Of a stretch of 64,000 nucleotides of DNA, positions 1-40,192 are shown piece after piece. The DNA is from Amia ocellicauda (taxonomy: Eukaryota; Chordata; Actinopteri; Amiiformes; Amiidae), in assembly GCF_036373705.1 (NCBI RefSeq), contig NC_089858.1:17219749-17283748 (forward strand). The letters are read 5' to 3'. Position 1 is the stretch's first letter; each line of letters starts with the position of its first letter. The notes under the pieces were generated by a model that was not told the DNA's origin, made no database searches, and worked only from the letters and a program-made list of their open reading frames with translations. The translations under genes were made by a program, and so were the position numbers.

Positions 1-655
1 AGACCTAGGAGTCTACGTGGACTCCTCGCTTACTCCATCCAAACAATGTGGGGAAGCAATAAAAAAAAAAGCAAACAATGTTAGGGTATATTGTCAAAAG
101 TGTAGAATTGAGAACAAGGGCAGTGATGTTCAGACTGTACAATGCCCTAGTTAGAGCTCATCTGGATACTGTGGACAGTTCTGGGCTCCACACTTCAAGA
201 AAGATATCGCTGCTCTAGAGGCAGTTCAGAGGAGAGCAACCAAACTTATTCCAGGTCTGAAGGGAATGTCCTACTGAGAGACTGAGGAACTGAACCTTTT
301 CACCCTGAAACAGAGGAGACTACGTGGGGACTTGAATCAAGTCTTCAAAATTATGAAAGGCATCGACCACATCAAACCAGAGGAGCTTTTCCAGATCAGC
401 AGGGACACACGCACCCGGGGACACAAATGGAAATTTGTCTTCAAGGCATCAAAACGGAAAACAGGTGACGCTTCTTTACACAGAGTGTCGTCACAATCTG
501 AACAAACTCCCCAGCGATGTGGTTGAGCTGAAAATTTGGAAAATTCAAAAATAGACTGGATAGGATCCTTGGATGACTTGGATAATGGACACCAAATGAG
601 CATGATGGGTCGAATGGCCTCCTCTTGTTTGTAAACTTTCTTATGTTCTTAAGCT
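1..655 (+). mobile_element. 3' end of a CR1-like non-LTR retrotransposon (decayed)
   Basis: Conceptual translation of the plus strand, with frame changes, gives the typical C-terminal end of a CR1/Rex/L2-type LINE polymerase. There is a YNALVRAHL-like stretch, then [15 protein letters not shown], then FTLKQRRLRGDL and the QVFKIMKGI segment near 330-365. After it comes a short 3' tail ending in a TTATGTTCTTA-like run around 640-655, as CR1-group elements do. The frame is broken by stops and indels, so this is a dead copy. It continues off the left edge and lies antisense inside the HERPUD1 transcription unit. The exact clade is not certain. Confidence 0.72.
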
Positions 656-897
656 CAGCTCAAGTATAGCAGAGCCCCTTGAAATGTGCACCAAGGTCTA
701 TGTTTGTTTTAATGCACTGTACAAGCACTGTGCCGAGGTTGTGTACCAGGCACATGCAAACTGGCCCTGCTTCAGCTATTGGCGCCCCAGCACCATGCAC
801 TTCCATGGAGCTTAGCAGGCATTGCTCCCCACATGGCTTCCCAGTGAGACACAGCTCTAACATCGGTAAGGGCCAGTAAAAGGCGATGCATACTCAC

Positions 898-3800
898 AGG
901 TACATAATCAGCAGACTGCTCATCACCAGCACGAAGCGGCTCACGCTGGAGTAGAAGTACAAGATGCTGAGGAAGACCGAGAAGCGGGCAGCCGTGTAAA
1001 TCCAGTCGAGCCAATCACGGTTCATGTCCTCCTCATCCTCCATCACCGGCCCGCCCTGGGCATTCATCCGCAGGTTCTGATTGGCCCCTGGGTTGATGAG
1101 CTGGGGCTGTGGTGCGTCCTGATTGGCTGGGAGGTTGTCCACCGGTGCTTGATTCGCCAAAGCTGGGGCAGGCGGGGAAACCACTGGCAAGGAGGGGCTT
1201 CCAGCAGTCACGTGGGAGGAGGAAGAGGAAGCAGCTGCCAGAGCCGCCTGACTGGAGTTCAACAACAAGAACAACAACAAAATAAATGAGAAGGCGGCAG
1301 GAACACCATCAAAGCTTTTCATCTCATTTTTGTTAACCATGTACACAGTCCAATTCCCTGGTGGATCAACATCCCACCTGAAGAATCCAAGCCTACAGCA
1401 TCATCTCCCACCATACACAAGCAATGAGTTGCTAATACAACCCAACTGTACTTACTACTGCATGTAGTACTGCCTGGCATACATCTGCTGGAGCCACAGG
1501 AGCTGCTGGGGGCTGTACATGGAGTAAGTGGCAAAAGCCGGGTGGTGCATCTCAGCTGCTCCCAGCCTGGAAAAGCCACAGTGAAGAAAGTGAGAATACA
1601 GGGCGTAGCACCCCGTGCCCTCTGCTCTGCTGGTGGGTGGTTTTGCAGACTGCGCTGTGGGTTTGCTTTAGAATAAGGGCACACTCACGTGGCAGAAGAA
1701 ACACCTTGGGGATTCCCTCTGTGTCGCAGTCCATCCTCATGGGGCGGGGGGGCAGTGGCGGAGGCAGTATTCCCAGACTCCATGTGCGCCGTCTCCCCGT
1801 GCTGTGAGGCTCCTGTAAGCTAAACCCCAGACAGGAGCACAAACACTGTTATCAAGACTGAAAGATGCACATTAATATACACATCTGAAATTCAAGCTTT
1901 CTATAATTAGAACAGTTCCAGAAAGAATGCAAATTATCAGCACAGGACCTTGACAGATAAATAAGCACCTGCTGTTCTCTGAACACGTCAACGTAAGCCC
2001 AGGAGAATTCACTCACGCTACCAGGCCAAACACTACCCAAGTAAAGCAAGTGTGTGATGCTGCTTATCGGCTGGTTAGTGGTTAAAGTGCATGTGTGGTG
2101 ATCCATCCCAACAAACCCGGAGTGAAGGTGTTCAAGTCGGCACAAACACCAGGGACACAGGATTTGTTGCTGCTACATGGTTAGAGAACTGAAAAAATGT
2201 AATGCCCTTTCTGAAGGCATTAAAATCTAGCCAAGTTTCAGAACCTGATTCTTCCAGCAATAAGTAAGGCAGGTGAAAAACAAGAAAGGGGGGGGGATTT
2301 GGGGGACTAAAAACAAAACAATACTCAGTTTCATTTTAGCTTTGTCCCCTACAGGTTTTTGTTGTTGTTTTTTTACACAATGCCATTCAAATGCTCAGGT
2401 TTCTCTGGCAGGAAGGGACTGGATAATTGTGTCCATCTGTGGTGCTGCAGGTGCTTTTGAGACTGATGGCAAGAAACACTTCCAGGATTAAAGCAGTGCA
2501 AAGACCTCAGCAAAACTCACAGTGATGAGGTAGGTTAAGAACAAATAAATGAAAAGCTGCATGCCTTGGAGTGAGAACCCTGTTGTGCTCCTGGACGAGG
2601 CTTGAAGCTGCACACCAAGTGAATAGTAGGCATGGAGTCCGACTGCAAGGAAAACACAGGGTTCCACGGTTAACTGGGAGAGAAGCACGATATAACAGCG
2701 GCCCTGAAAAGCAGTACAGCGAGTCTCAGGGTACTGGCAATCTGACTAGTAATACTCTCTCTCATTTGTATAACAATTACTCAAAATCTGAGTGGCCATT
2801 TCTAAATTTACATTTCAATTTCCTTATTGCCTCACAGGGAAAACAGTATATTAGGCCCATGAGAATCTTCAGTTCTGAACTGCGATACTACCTTGTAGTG
2901 CCAAACCATCAGACACCACTGTACTACATCAATAGAAAACCTGCACCATTTTAAGCCATTAGCCAACAGTAAAATCTGAAGCTATGCCCACTAACTCAGT
3001 ACAATCCTAACATTAAAGGAAGTCTAAGTTTAATGGGGATTCTAACCCTGTCAATGCATAACTAATTTCAGCACTAAACGTCATTGTATTGTATAACTGA
3101 ACTTAAAATACTGGGGGGAAACTTAAATGCAATTGTAAAAACCTCTTGTGTGTGTATCCCACATTGAAATTCACCATTGCAGAAGCTTAATTGTGAAGAG
3201 CTCTTTGCATATCAAGGCCAGCCAGTGCTTTTTGGGAGGGGGCATTCAAATAAATATAATACAATTTACCTTTCGAAACACGTCTTTAATGTGTAGGTGG
3301 TCTGGCAGCAGTTTCCCGGAATAGATGAGCCTCTGGTCTTTCTCAGGCTGCGCAGGAGAGACAGGTGAGTTACAGCAGGTGACGGGAAGAGCCCCATGCC
3401 TCCTATTTATCCAGGTGGACTTTCTCCCCCCCAACCCGTGTAGATATGCAAGTTGCAATGCAATGCACACACACACAAAAAGACCAACTATCTACAGTGC
3501 CTGACCTCGAAAACGACATCGACACACACACACTTTCGACATTTTTAACAAAAGTGCTCATTTCAAACGCACTATGCTGTTTTCCGAGTGGATATCTGGT
3601 TTAATTGCATCTGCAGAAGAACAAAGTGCAGACAAACTCTAAAAAGGTCTTATTATTGAGATGATGACTGCATATACTGAACATACCTACACAGATACCC
3701 AGAGATGTGCCCATAGAGGAACACTGAGTAACACATTGTCGTTTTTACCAGTGAACTGCAGTATGCATGATAACTACTACTACTATTATAGTAGGAGTGT

Positions 3801-4013
3801 AGTAAGCGCCTCGTAATTCCGACACGCATTTGCTACGTAAACACAGTAACTCACAGGACTGGTCGGGTACACGTGTGACAAGTGCGTCTTCAGCTGCCCC
3901 ACCGTCCACGCCAGCTGCACGCCTTCAATCACCCGGTCTTCATGAGCCTGATTGGGGCTTTTGACCACCACAGTGATCGTCCCCAGCTCGGGGGGATTTC
4001 CTGGATTGTCCAT
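898..4013 (-). CDS. herpud1: HERPUD1 (Herp), ER-stress-induced ubiquitin-like membrane protein; C-terminal exons off the left edge
   Basis: Herp is an ER membrane protein that scaffolds HRD1-dependent ER-associated degradation. Coding exons read on the minus strand: 4013-3855, 3347-3270, 2642-2579, 1812-1689, 1566-1456, 1251-898. They join in frame to about 296 codons, close to the equivalent human stretch. Exons 1-3 give the N-terminal ubiquitin-like domain (KSPNQAHEDRVIEG, then DQRLIYSGKLLPDH). Exon 5 holds the QQMYARQYYMQ segment. Exon 6 holds NPGANQNLRMNAQGGP, NRDWLDW and the hydrophobic hairpin beginning at FSVFLSILYFYSS. Exon 6 ends at a clean donor (CT|GTGAGT), and the remaining one or two exons (HHVGWF onward in human) are not in the window. 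The exon 3 donor (GG|GTTCTC) is weak but is the one that keeps the frame. The start ATG precedes a proline/acid-rich leader typical of the family. Confidence 0.92.
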
Positions 4014-4278
4014 TTTGTTTTTAATGTTTCGTTTCCTCCCCGAGAAATGAAGATCAGCTTACAGTGGTTCGAGTAACGCAAAGAAACTCGGGTCGTGGCT
4101 CAAATCAAAACGATTCGTCCTCAAAAGCAGATGCCCAATTAGAAGCCCTTTGTCTTGCTTAATTACAGACAGCGATCAGAGAGCCAGCCGCCCGCCTCTG
4201 TGTAAAGTTTCTCGGCGCCGCAGAGAGGAAGTTTCGGGTAATAATACAGCGTCGGGCAGGGTTGTTTCCTAAACACAC

Positions 4279-4297
4279 TGTGGCCGCCTCTGATTGG
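4279..4297 (-). promoter_or_regulatory. ER stress response element (ERSE-like) of HERPUD1
   Basis: On the HERPUD1 sense strand this reads CCAAT, nine bases (CAGAGGCGG), then CCACA. The ERSE consensus bound by NF-Y plus ATF6/XBP1 is CCAAT-N9-CCACG, so one base differs. The spacing is exact, the spacer is GC-rich, and it sits about 270 bp upstream of the HERPUD1 start codon. A TATTATTA-like stretch lies roughly 35 bp downstream (near 4240-4248), so transcription may start shortly after it. HERPUD1 is one of the best-known ERSE-controlled genes. That this copy is functional is inference. Confidence 0.6.
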
Positions 4298-4410
4298 CCG
4301 GCTGGAGCTCGATCCAGCTCTGATTGGCCGGCTGGAGCTCGACCCAGCTCTGATTGGCCGGCTGGAGCTCGACCCAGCTCTGATTGGCCAGACGCAGCTC
4401 GCCTCAGACG
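4291..4410. repeat. 30-bp tandem repeat carrying CCAAT boxes, HERPUD1 promoter
   Basis: Three nearly identical 30-bp units start at 4291, 4321 and 4351 (each begins TGATTGGCCGGCTGGAGCTC), followed by a diverged fourth unit at 4381. Every unit has ATTGG on the plus strand, which is CCAAT on the HERPUD1 sense strand. The gene therefore has four evenly spaced NF-Y-type boxes, the first being the CCAAT half of the ERSE. Units 1 and 2 differ at a single base, so the duplication looks recent. Confidence 0.9.
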
Positions 4411-4950
4411 TGGAGGTTCCGAAGGAGCGCCGCGTCGTGCGCAGGCGCGTTGGGAAGAGGCAGAGAGCAATACAGTGTAGGAATGATGCAATGTGCGCCA
4501 GTCTCGGTGCGAGGACTTTCCAGCAATGAAGGCAACTTTGACAATTATAAAGAAAGAAGGAAAGAAAGTCCATAAAAGATTCAAAATGCTTACCCTGCAT
4601 CCCGCTGCCAGGACTGTTATTATTTCGTTTATTTTGAAATAACAGCAACCCCATTGCCTTTTAACATTAACACAAACACAATTGTGCAGTCCAGTACAGT
4701 GCTTGAATGTGATATTATGCTAAATGGTGTAAATATGAAGAAAATCAGCCTGACAACTTATTGTCTTGAAAAAACCCAAACCCCACAATTATTCTTCTAC
4801 TTCTTGCACATCTTAAGCCTGGCTTTTCAAAAGTCCATTACCTCGTGTCTAATTCATTTTTCACCAATTAAACCTATACCTTCAGCAGGACATAGCGTGT
4901 ATATTGACCTACCAGCAACGGGAGTTTGGAATAGAGTGCAAACAAACAAT
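4411..4950. other. Intergenic stretch between HERPUD1 promoter and SLC12A3 3' end
   Basis: The first 60 bases are GC-rich and belong to the HERPUD1 CpG-rich promoter. From about 4540 on the sequence is AT-rich with no recognisable exon or element. Open frames crossing 4160-4650 arise from the 30-base period of the promoter repeat and are not genes. Confidence 0.6.
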
Positions 4951-4956
4951 TTTATT
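4951..4956 (-). terminator. Poly(A) signal AATAAA of SLC12A3
   Basis: TTTATT on the plus strand is AATAAA in the SLC12A3 direction, about 420 bases after its stop codon. This gives a plausible 3' UTR from 5374 to about 4930. No closer canonical hexamer was noticed. Confidence 0.5.
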
Positions 4957-5374
4957 TAGAATGTTACATTTCAAACACATACATGTATAATCTTCATAAG
5001 AAGATTTCTTCAGAACTGCAGGTTAAACAGCAATTAGCTACTACACTGAGGTCCTATTGGTTATATACACAGGGCAGGTCTGAGGACTCAATATTACACT
5101 ACAGTTTATGCTGCAGTCCTCAGGGTATATGGATAATGGATACTGTTAATATGATAAATAAAAAATAGAATACAAAGGCTTGGTAACATGAATTGGAAAT
5201 GTTTTTTCTACCCTCTCCCTCACCCCAGCTCCCCAGAGACGCCTCAATCAGGGCCATTCCTGGACCTCTGCATCTGTGCTGCTGGCAAGAAGACCAGTCC
5301 CAGGTGTGGTTTGTCGTCTGTTTGAGTGTGTGTGTGTGTGAGGGCAGTAGCAGAGCGTAGCCCGTGTGTTAGTG

Positions 5375-16892
<11,518 letters not shown>

Positions 16893-16960
16893 ACCCAGCT
16901 CACACCATTAAGCCAAGGAGAGAGTTTGATGAAATGGGAAAGCTGAGGAGACCAGAAGGG

Positions 16961-16967
16961 CTTTATA
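16961..16967 (-). promoter_or_regulatory. Candidate TATA box of SLC12A3
   Basis: The sense strand reads GGGTATAAAGCCC about 70 bases upstream of the start codon, which would put the transcription start near 16935 and give a short 5' UTR. It is the only TATA-like match seen close to the first coding exon. Confidence 0.5.
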
Positions 16968-18776
16968 CCCCGTCGAACCAGCGAAAACTGCTTTAATTTT
17001 TTATTTACATTTTTTCTTCCACCATGTTACTCACAGCTCGTGCCTGGCAGGATGGGCCTGGAAATTTCCCCTAACTCAGGGGGGAGGGGTGGAATTACCA
17101 CCGTGGGGCGATTTCAGCCACAAGGAGATTGTGTAGCGAAACGCCTCAGTTACCTTCCAAGATCTGCACTCTGATAAAGGCCTTGACAAAGTCACAAGGG
17201 GCAAACAGGAGAGAACCAGCTAGCAAGCTGGACCACTGTCAGGACGAAATGGAAGCCAGCAGAATTTAGAGTGGGCCTCGGAGTTGAACAGGGCACCATA
17301 GTTCCATAGGAAATCTCCAGTTCTATGGAAGGATCACCATAGAATATTTTAAACCAGTCCATCATGACAGCTTAACAAGTTCAATCCTCACAGTGGTTTC
17401 CTATCCCTAGACTCACACTGTGCCATGGTTTCCCAAGGGCTGCATCAGATTTTACCATGATCTCACTGCACTGTAATGTACTTTTTCCCATGGTGTGCCA
17501 CAGAATGCCTGTACATCCCATAATATTATTCCACATTCAGTTCTAGAGCTTCAAAAGGGCTGTGCAAAAAGGTCAAATCAAGATCAGTCACCAGTCTTTT
17601 TCTATGATTAAAACTGCACTTCCAGAAAACCTGATAATGTCTTAACTTTGGGTCCCAGTGTAATGTTAATTTGTGTGTGTTCTGTAATGGTGCTCAGCCA
17701 GTAATGTTTCTCTCTGGGTTTTATTTCACCAGAGATAAAATAACACAAAGCAATCTGTCTGACTGAAGGCAAAGAATAATTTGTGGAGAACCGCTTAAGT
17801 CTACATAGGATTCCCCCCCAGGCACTCCACTGGGTTTTTGTGATTTTAGATGAAAACTGTTTCAAAACTAACAGTTAGTATGACAGACTGCGACAGTTTG
17901 ACAGTCATTTGAGTTATGTTAGAGTATTTAAAGTTTCTCTCTGCCTCTACAGAGGAGGGGAGACACAGGCGCCTGTCTGGCATCTCTCGCTCCGTCACCG
18001 CTGGCCGTGACAAAGTGCCGATTAATCATGAAAAGGAAGTTACAGTTCAGTAAATCTGTCTTACATCACTGCAGAAAAGAACATTTTGTTTCTCATTAAC
18101 TTGTTCCGTTACACATGCTCTGGTGTCTTGTTCTCCTGGCCACAGTAAACCAGCTCACCCGTGGAGAGATTCACAGGAGTGCATATTCATAACTGTTACT
18201 TGGCTTTGCTATATTATTGTAGGTCTGTACTGGATTGAATCATTGTTTTTGTTAAAAGAAAATAAGAGATAGAATATGTATAATAAATATCATATAGTAA
18301 AAAACTTCATTATTTTAAGTACAATAAATACAAATTCTGGGCAGATTCTAAAAAAAAGCTTATTAAATTACATCAATATGTCCCCTCACTTAAAACTAAT
18401 AAGCAAGAAATAGAATCAAACACACAAACAAACAAACAAAATATGCACCAGCACATTATTCTTTGTGTACTGATTTTATTGATCAAAAAGGGCAGTCAAC
18501 ATGTCAGGTCAGTTTTCCCAGTATGCAGGATACATTGGGCAGCAGAAGAGAAGTAAATGAGAGAACAAGTTTTGCAAGTGTGGGTCCTTGGGATTTTGGG
18601 GCCATGTACTCTAACGCCCTCCTTCTCACACCCCCCCACAGATAGACCTGCACAGTCACACTCTCAGCACAGCACAGCTGAGGCGGGCGCTCCAGTGCAA
18701 TGCGCTCACAGGTACAGTTCTCGTTCTTTGCAGGCGGCTGTTCTGCTCCGGGGCTGCGTCCCATCCTGAAGTCAGT
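16968..18776. other. SLC12A3 upstream region, no gene recognised
   Basis: No exon or family match was seen. The stretch before about 17300 is moderately GC-rich and may hold SLC12A3 regulatory sequence. From about 18230 it is AT-rich with short A and CAAA runs. It lies between mir-138 and SLC12A3, so any mir-138 primary transcript on the minus strand would run through it. Confidence 0.5.
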
Positions 18777-18869
18777 GGTGTGGTGCCACCCTGGTGTTGT
18801 GAAATAGCCGGGTAAGAGCAGGTGTGTGGCGTCGGCCTGATTCACAACACCAGCTGCAGCAGCCACACC
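18777..18869 (-). ncRNA. mir138-2: mir-138 microRNA precursor (mir-138-2 position)
   Basis: The minus strand folds into a classic precursor. The 5p arm at 18855-18833 begins AGCTGGTGTTGTGAATCAGG, identical to vertebrate miR-138-5p over its full 23 bases as I recall it. The 3p arm at 18808-18787 begins GCTATTTCACAACACCAGGG, matching the miR-138 star strand. A loop of about 24 bases lies between (18832-18809), and the base of the stem pairs GGTGTGG (18869-18863) with CCACACC (18783-18777). In human, MIR138-2 lies between NUP93 and SLC12A3 on the same strand as SLC12A3, exactly as here. miR-138 acts in brain and other tissues by repressing target mRNAs. The host transcript and promoter are not evident. 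Confidence 0.96.
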
Positions 18870-20610
18870 TGGCCAGAGTGAGGCTCTTCACAGCCGCCAG
18901 ATTTCCGTGGTGCAACACAGGGTGCTCGCTCCCTGACGCAGGCCCTGGGTACGAGGCATCGAGCAACAGCCATTTCAATATTTGTAATCTGCCAACAGCA
19001 GCGCATTCCTGCCCTTCCATGCACATGCATCTCTGACTTTTGTTTGACTTTTTGTAATGTTACCCTGCACTTGTGTGAAATGCAGACTTCACCTGTAAAT
19101 AAAATCACAGATCTCACAGATTCACAAGCCACGCAGCAAGGGAGCCCCGTCTTTTCTACACTCAAAGCGTTTAGTGGGGACCGGGAAATGCAACAGGTAA
19201 ACATTGCAAGCACACTCACATAAACACAATCTCACACAAAAAGCTACTTTCTGCTGTGAAGACACACAGACCCCAAGTCTTCAATTCAAAATAAAAACAA
19301 ATGAAAAAGCAGAGACAGGGCTGGCCATTTAAAGGGCCTCTCCCTCCAGTCTCACTAGCTTGAGCTTAATTTTCATAGAAAGTGGGGGTTTTGTCAACCA
19401 GGAGTCTGGTTTTAATGGACTGTCTTCATTTTAAAAGGGAGTAACTAGCTAACTCAAGCCCTCAGGAATACCTTTCTGAGAACAGAGAATAATTTTCTGC
19501 ATGACTGTCCTGAAAACATTTCCAGGTAACACTGGTGCTTTTTTGCGTTACAGGAATGACATAAATACAGTTTTGCATATAATCTACCCCTTTGAGGGAG
19601 CAGGCCATTCCCGTGGTGTAACATCTGGTATTTAATAGTCTTTTAGACTAATAAGACTATTAGGACAGGCACTCATCTTCTATTACATTACACTTCCTAT
19701 TAACAGTATGTTGCCACCTACTGGCTACATCAGGAAATACCAGTTAACATCAATCCAGTACTATCAATCCATACATTCCTCCAACGCCCCAAGGGGAAAA
19801 ACTAAACTAAAAAAAAAAAAAAAGGCAGTCTGCTTTTCCTTTATACTATAGACTTACTGGTGCTGGGATCTGAATACATTTGCATTGTCAAGGCTGTGTA
19901 AATACTTATTTCCACAGATTTGCAAATTTGCATAAGGGAAAAAAAACAAAAAACAAAAAGATTTGCAAATATTGCCTCTGGTGTCCTCAGGTGTAAAACA
20001 ACAAAACTAAAACGGAACACATCTTGAAGATAAAATTAAAAAAGTAGTGCGAGTCCAATCCCACTGTAGTCTAAACCCTCCACTCGTGAAAGCCTTCTGT
20101 GCCAAACCCAGCTAGGGTTATTACTGTCTTTGCAACAAACAGGTGCAGTGCAGCTTCCCATCTTCACAATGTCTGTTTTAATATGAACAGTAGTAGGGCA
20201 AGCTTTGGTATTTCAAGGGCGTGGATTAATGTACAGATCACACATCACCTGTGCTCTTAAAGACGAGTCAGAAGTCTCTTCTGGATGAGAACACAAAACT
20301 GCAATCTAGCTACCGTGGGCCGCACCTGAGCAACAGCAATCAAAGAGGTAAGTGAACACGAGGACAGCCTCCCACTGCCGCTGAGGAGCGATACGGACAT
20401 GACAAGAGCACTGGGACTGCGATGTGAAACTCAAAACGCTGTGAGCAAGCAGATAACTCGGGAACGACTTTGATGACTTTGAAGGACAAAAAAAAAAAAA
20501 GCACAAAGAACCAAAACAAACACACACACAGAAACTGAACTCATTAGAACGCAAATGAAATAAATAAATGATCATGAAACAAAAAAAAGTAAACTAAAGC
20601 ATTTTTTTTT
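18870..20610. other. Region between mir-138 and the NUP93 3' end
   Basis: Only short A-rich runs (for example near 19809-19823 and 20490-20500) and no recognisable exon. The part nearest mir-138 (to about 19000) is more GC-rich and could hold primary-transcript sequence. Confidence 0.4.
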
Positions 20611-20616
20611 TTTATT
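20611..20616 (-). terminator. Poly(A) signal AATAAA of NUP93
   Basis: TTTATT on the plus strand lies about 100 bases beyond the NUP93 stop codon, implying a short 3' UTR of roughly 120 bases. Confidence 0.6.
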
Positions 20617-20712
20617 TAAATTGGTGAAAAATACAAAACAGAAATCTGGCGGGGGGGAGGGGAAGCGTTACCCTAAAAGAACAGAGGGTTTGAAAGGGAG
20701 AGAGAGAAGAAG

Positions 20713-38668
<17,956 letters not shown>

Positions 38669-39485
38669 TTACATATGCATGCAGACTACTAGTTCCCATT
38701 GCTCTCATTGATCTTAGGACAGGTTAGGTAGTTTGCAGTGTCAGAGGTTAATTGCACTAAGACTTACTGTCTTCCAATTAATTTTAATCCATAACTTCAC
38801 ATCTCTACCTCATCTACTGTACTGAAGCTATAGGACTTCTTGTAACACAACAATAGCTCCAAGAATGCTGGTTTCAGGCTATTAACCACATTCACTTTTG
38901 TCCATTTTCCCTGCATAAGAAATCTTCCCCTGACTCCTCTATGGGACGATGAAGAAAAAACTATGCCGTTTTTTTTGTTCCCAAAACTGCAGAGAAGAAG
39001 TCAACGGTTAAAAATGAAAGTACATTTGGCAGCCATAAACAAAACACACAGGGCATATCTTCCACACACAATGAAATGTATCTGAACGAAAGCACACACC
39101 GGAAACTGAATATTAAAACATTGAACTGTCTTGTGTGGTGGGTGTAATGTTTTTTAAATTGTAAACGTACGGTCAACACAGCCGCACTCAAAGCAGCGTG
39201 CAGTGCTCCCACTGAACACGGTGCTCAGTTGCCGTACACAAGCAGGCCGTGGGGTTCCTGTCTTGTTATGGCCGATAAATTCGATACGGCAATAATTATC
39301 TCAATAAAAAGACGTACCTTATCGTCTTAGCTTTCTGGTATAGGTTCGCTTCTCCGTTTAACAATTGTTTTAATTTTGACAGACTGATTATCTGTATTCC
39401 TATTCACTACCGCACATTCCTCCCGGCTCTTCCGTAGCTGCACTTTCATTGGACGACACAGCTCCCATAAGCCCCTGCGCCTTAC

Positions 39486-39551
39486 CGTAAAACTTTATTA
39501 ACACGAAGAGAACAACAGGCTGCAGTTTTGCAGAGGAACTGCCGCCATGTT
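39486..39551 (-). promoter_or_regulatory. NUP93 promoter and likely noncoding first exon
   Basis: On the minus strand a YY1-type site AACATGGCGGC (39551-39541) is followed by a short GC-moderate stretch and a good donor, TTTTACG|GTAAGG, with last exon base 39486. The first coding exon begins with an acceptor 10 bases before its ATG, so a noncoding first exon is required, and this is the best candidate. YY1 sites of this kind usually sit at or just after the start site of housekeeping genes. A CCAAT box lies nearby on the minus strand at about 39447-39452. Confidence 0.5.
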
Positions 39552-40080
39552 GGCTCGCACAGACGGAGCCAAAATGTCGCTGGAGTATGTGCGAGTCGTG
39601 TGTTTAACCCATGATGTGGGATGCAGGGCTGGAATTTCACGCCCTGCTGTCAGGTCTTTAATCTGATTTTGACACTTGTCTCAGTCCCTGGACTCGGCTT
39701 TCTGTCAAGTCTGCGTACATAATTAACGTTTGGTACTATTGTGAGAGGTACTTTGTTAAATACCAGTTGCTAGAGAAAATTTATATTCGTCATCATACCA
39801 CTGCAACAGTGATGGCGTAATTTTATAGTAGGGTAGTAGTAGTTTTTTACTCTGCTGGGGGGTGATCAAGTCAGGCTGCGCAGCGGGGAAAACCTTTGTA
39901 AACAGCCACGCATTATTTATATTAACGAAAATACAACCAGTCAACACATGAATAGTAACCTTGCAGAGGTCACACATGCACGCATTTCAATTAAAAGCAA
40001 TCATGTTGATGAGAATGCTGGAGAGGGGGGCACGTATAATGTATACACAAAACAGACCAAGTATCCGCTACATTAAAGCG
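39552..40080. other. Intergenic region between NUP93 and the metallothionein gene
   Basis: No exon recognised. A plus-strand ATG in good context at 39547 opens a frame of about 39 codons, but it overlaps the YY1 motif and is most likely incidental. Confidence 0.5.
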
Positions 40081-40086
40081 TTTATT
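40081..40086 (-). terminator. Poly(A) signal AATAAA of the metallothionein gene
   Basis: TTTATT on the plus strand, about 105 bases after the stop codon, fits the short 3' UTRs of metallothionein mRNAs. Confidence 0.65.
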
Positions 40087-40192
40087 TAATTAGAGGCAAG
40101 AAAAATAACATGCACTTCAGTGTATTTTACAAAAAAGCTCAGTTGCAGAGATCCGTGTGGAGGCGGGGGTCCGTCAGGGTGGGCGCTGGTCC

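Noticed and set aside
4381-4420. Second ERSE or ERSE-II in the HERPUD1 promoter (CGTGG near ATTGG)
   Set aside because: The CGTGG at about 4408-4412 lies on the wrong side of ATTGG for ERSE, and no ATTGG-N-CCACG occurs.
4159-4654. Overlapping minus-strand open frames with a ten-residue repeat (GQSELGRAPA) over the HERPUD1 promoter
   Set aside because: The pattern is the direct translation of the 30-bp promoter repeat, open in several frames because the unit length is a multiple of three. It lies upstream of the real start and matches no family.
39547-39666. Plus-strand ATG in strong context opening about 39 codons
   Set aside because: Short, no family match, and the ATG context is explained by the YY1 motif of the NUP93 promoter on the other strand.
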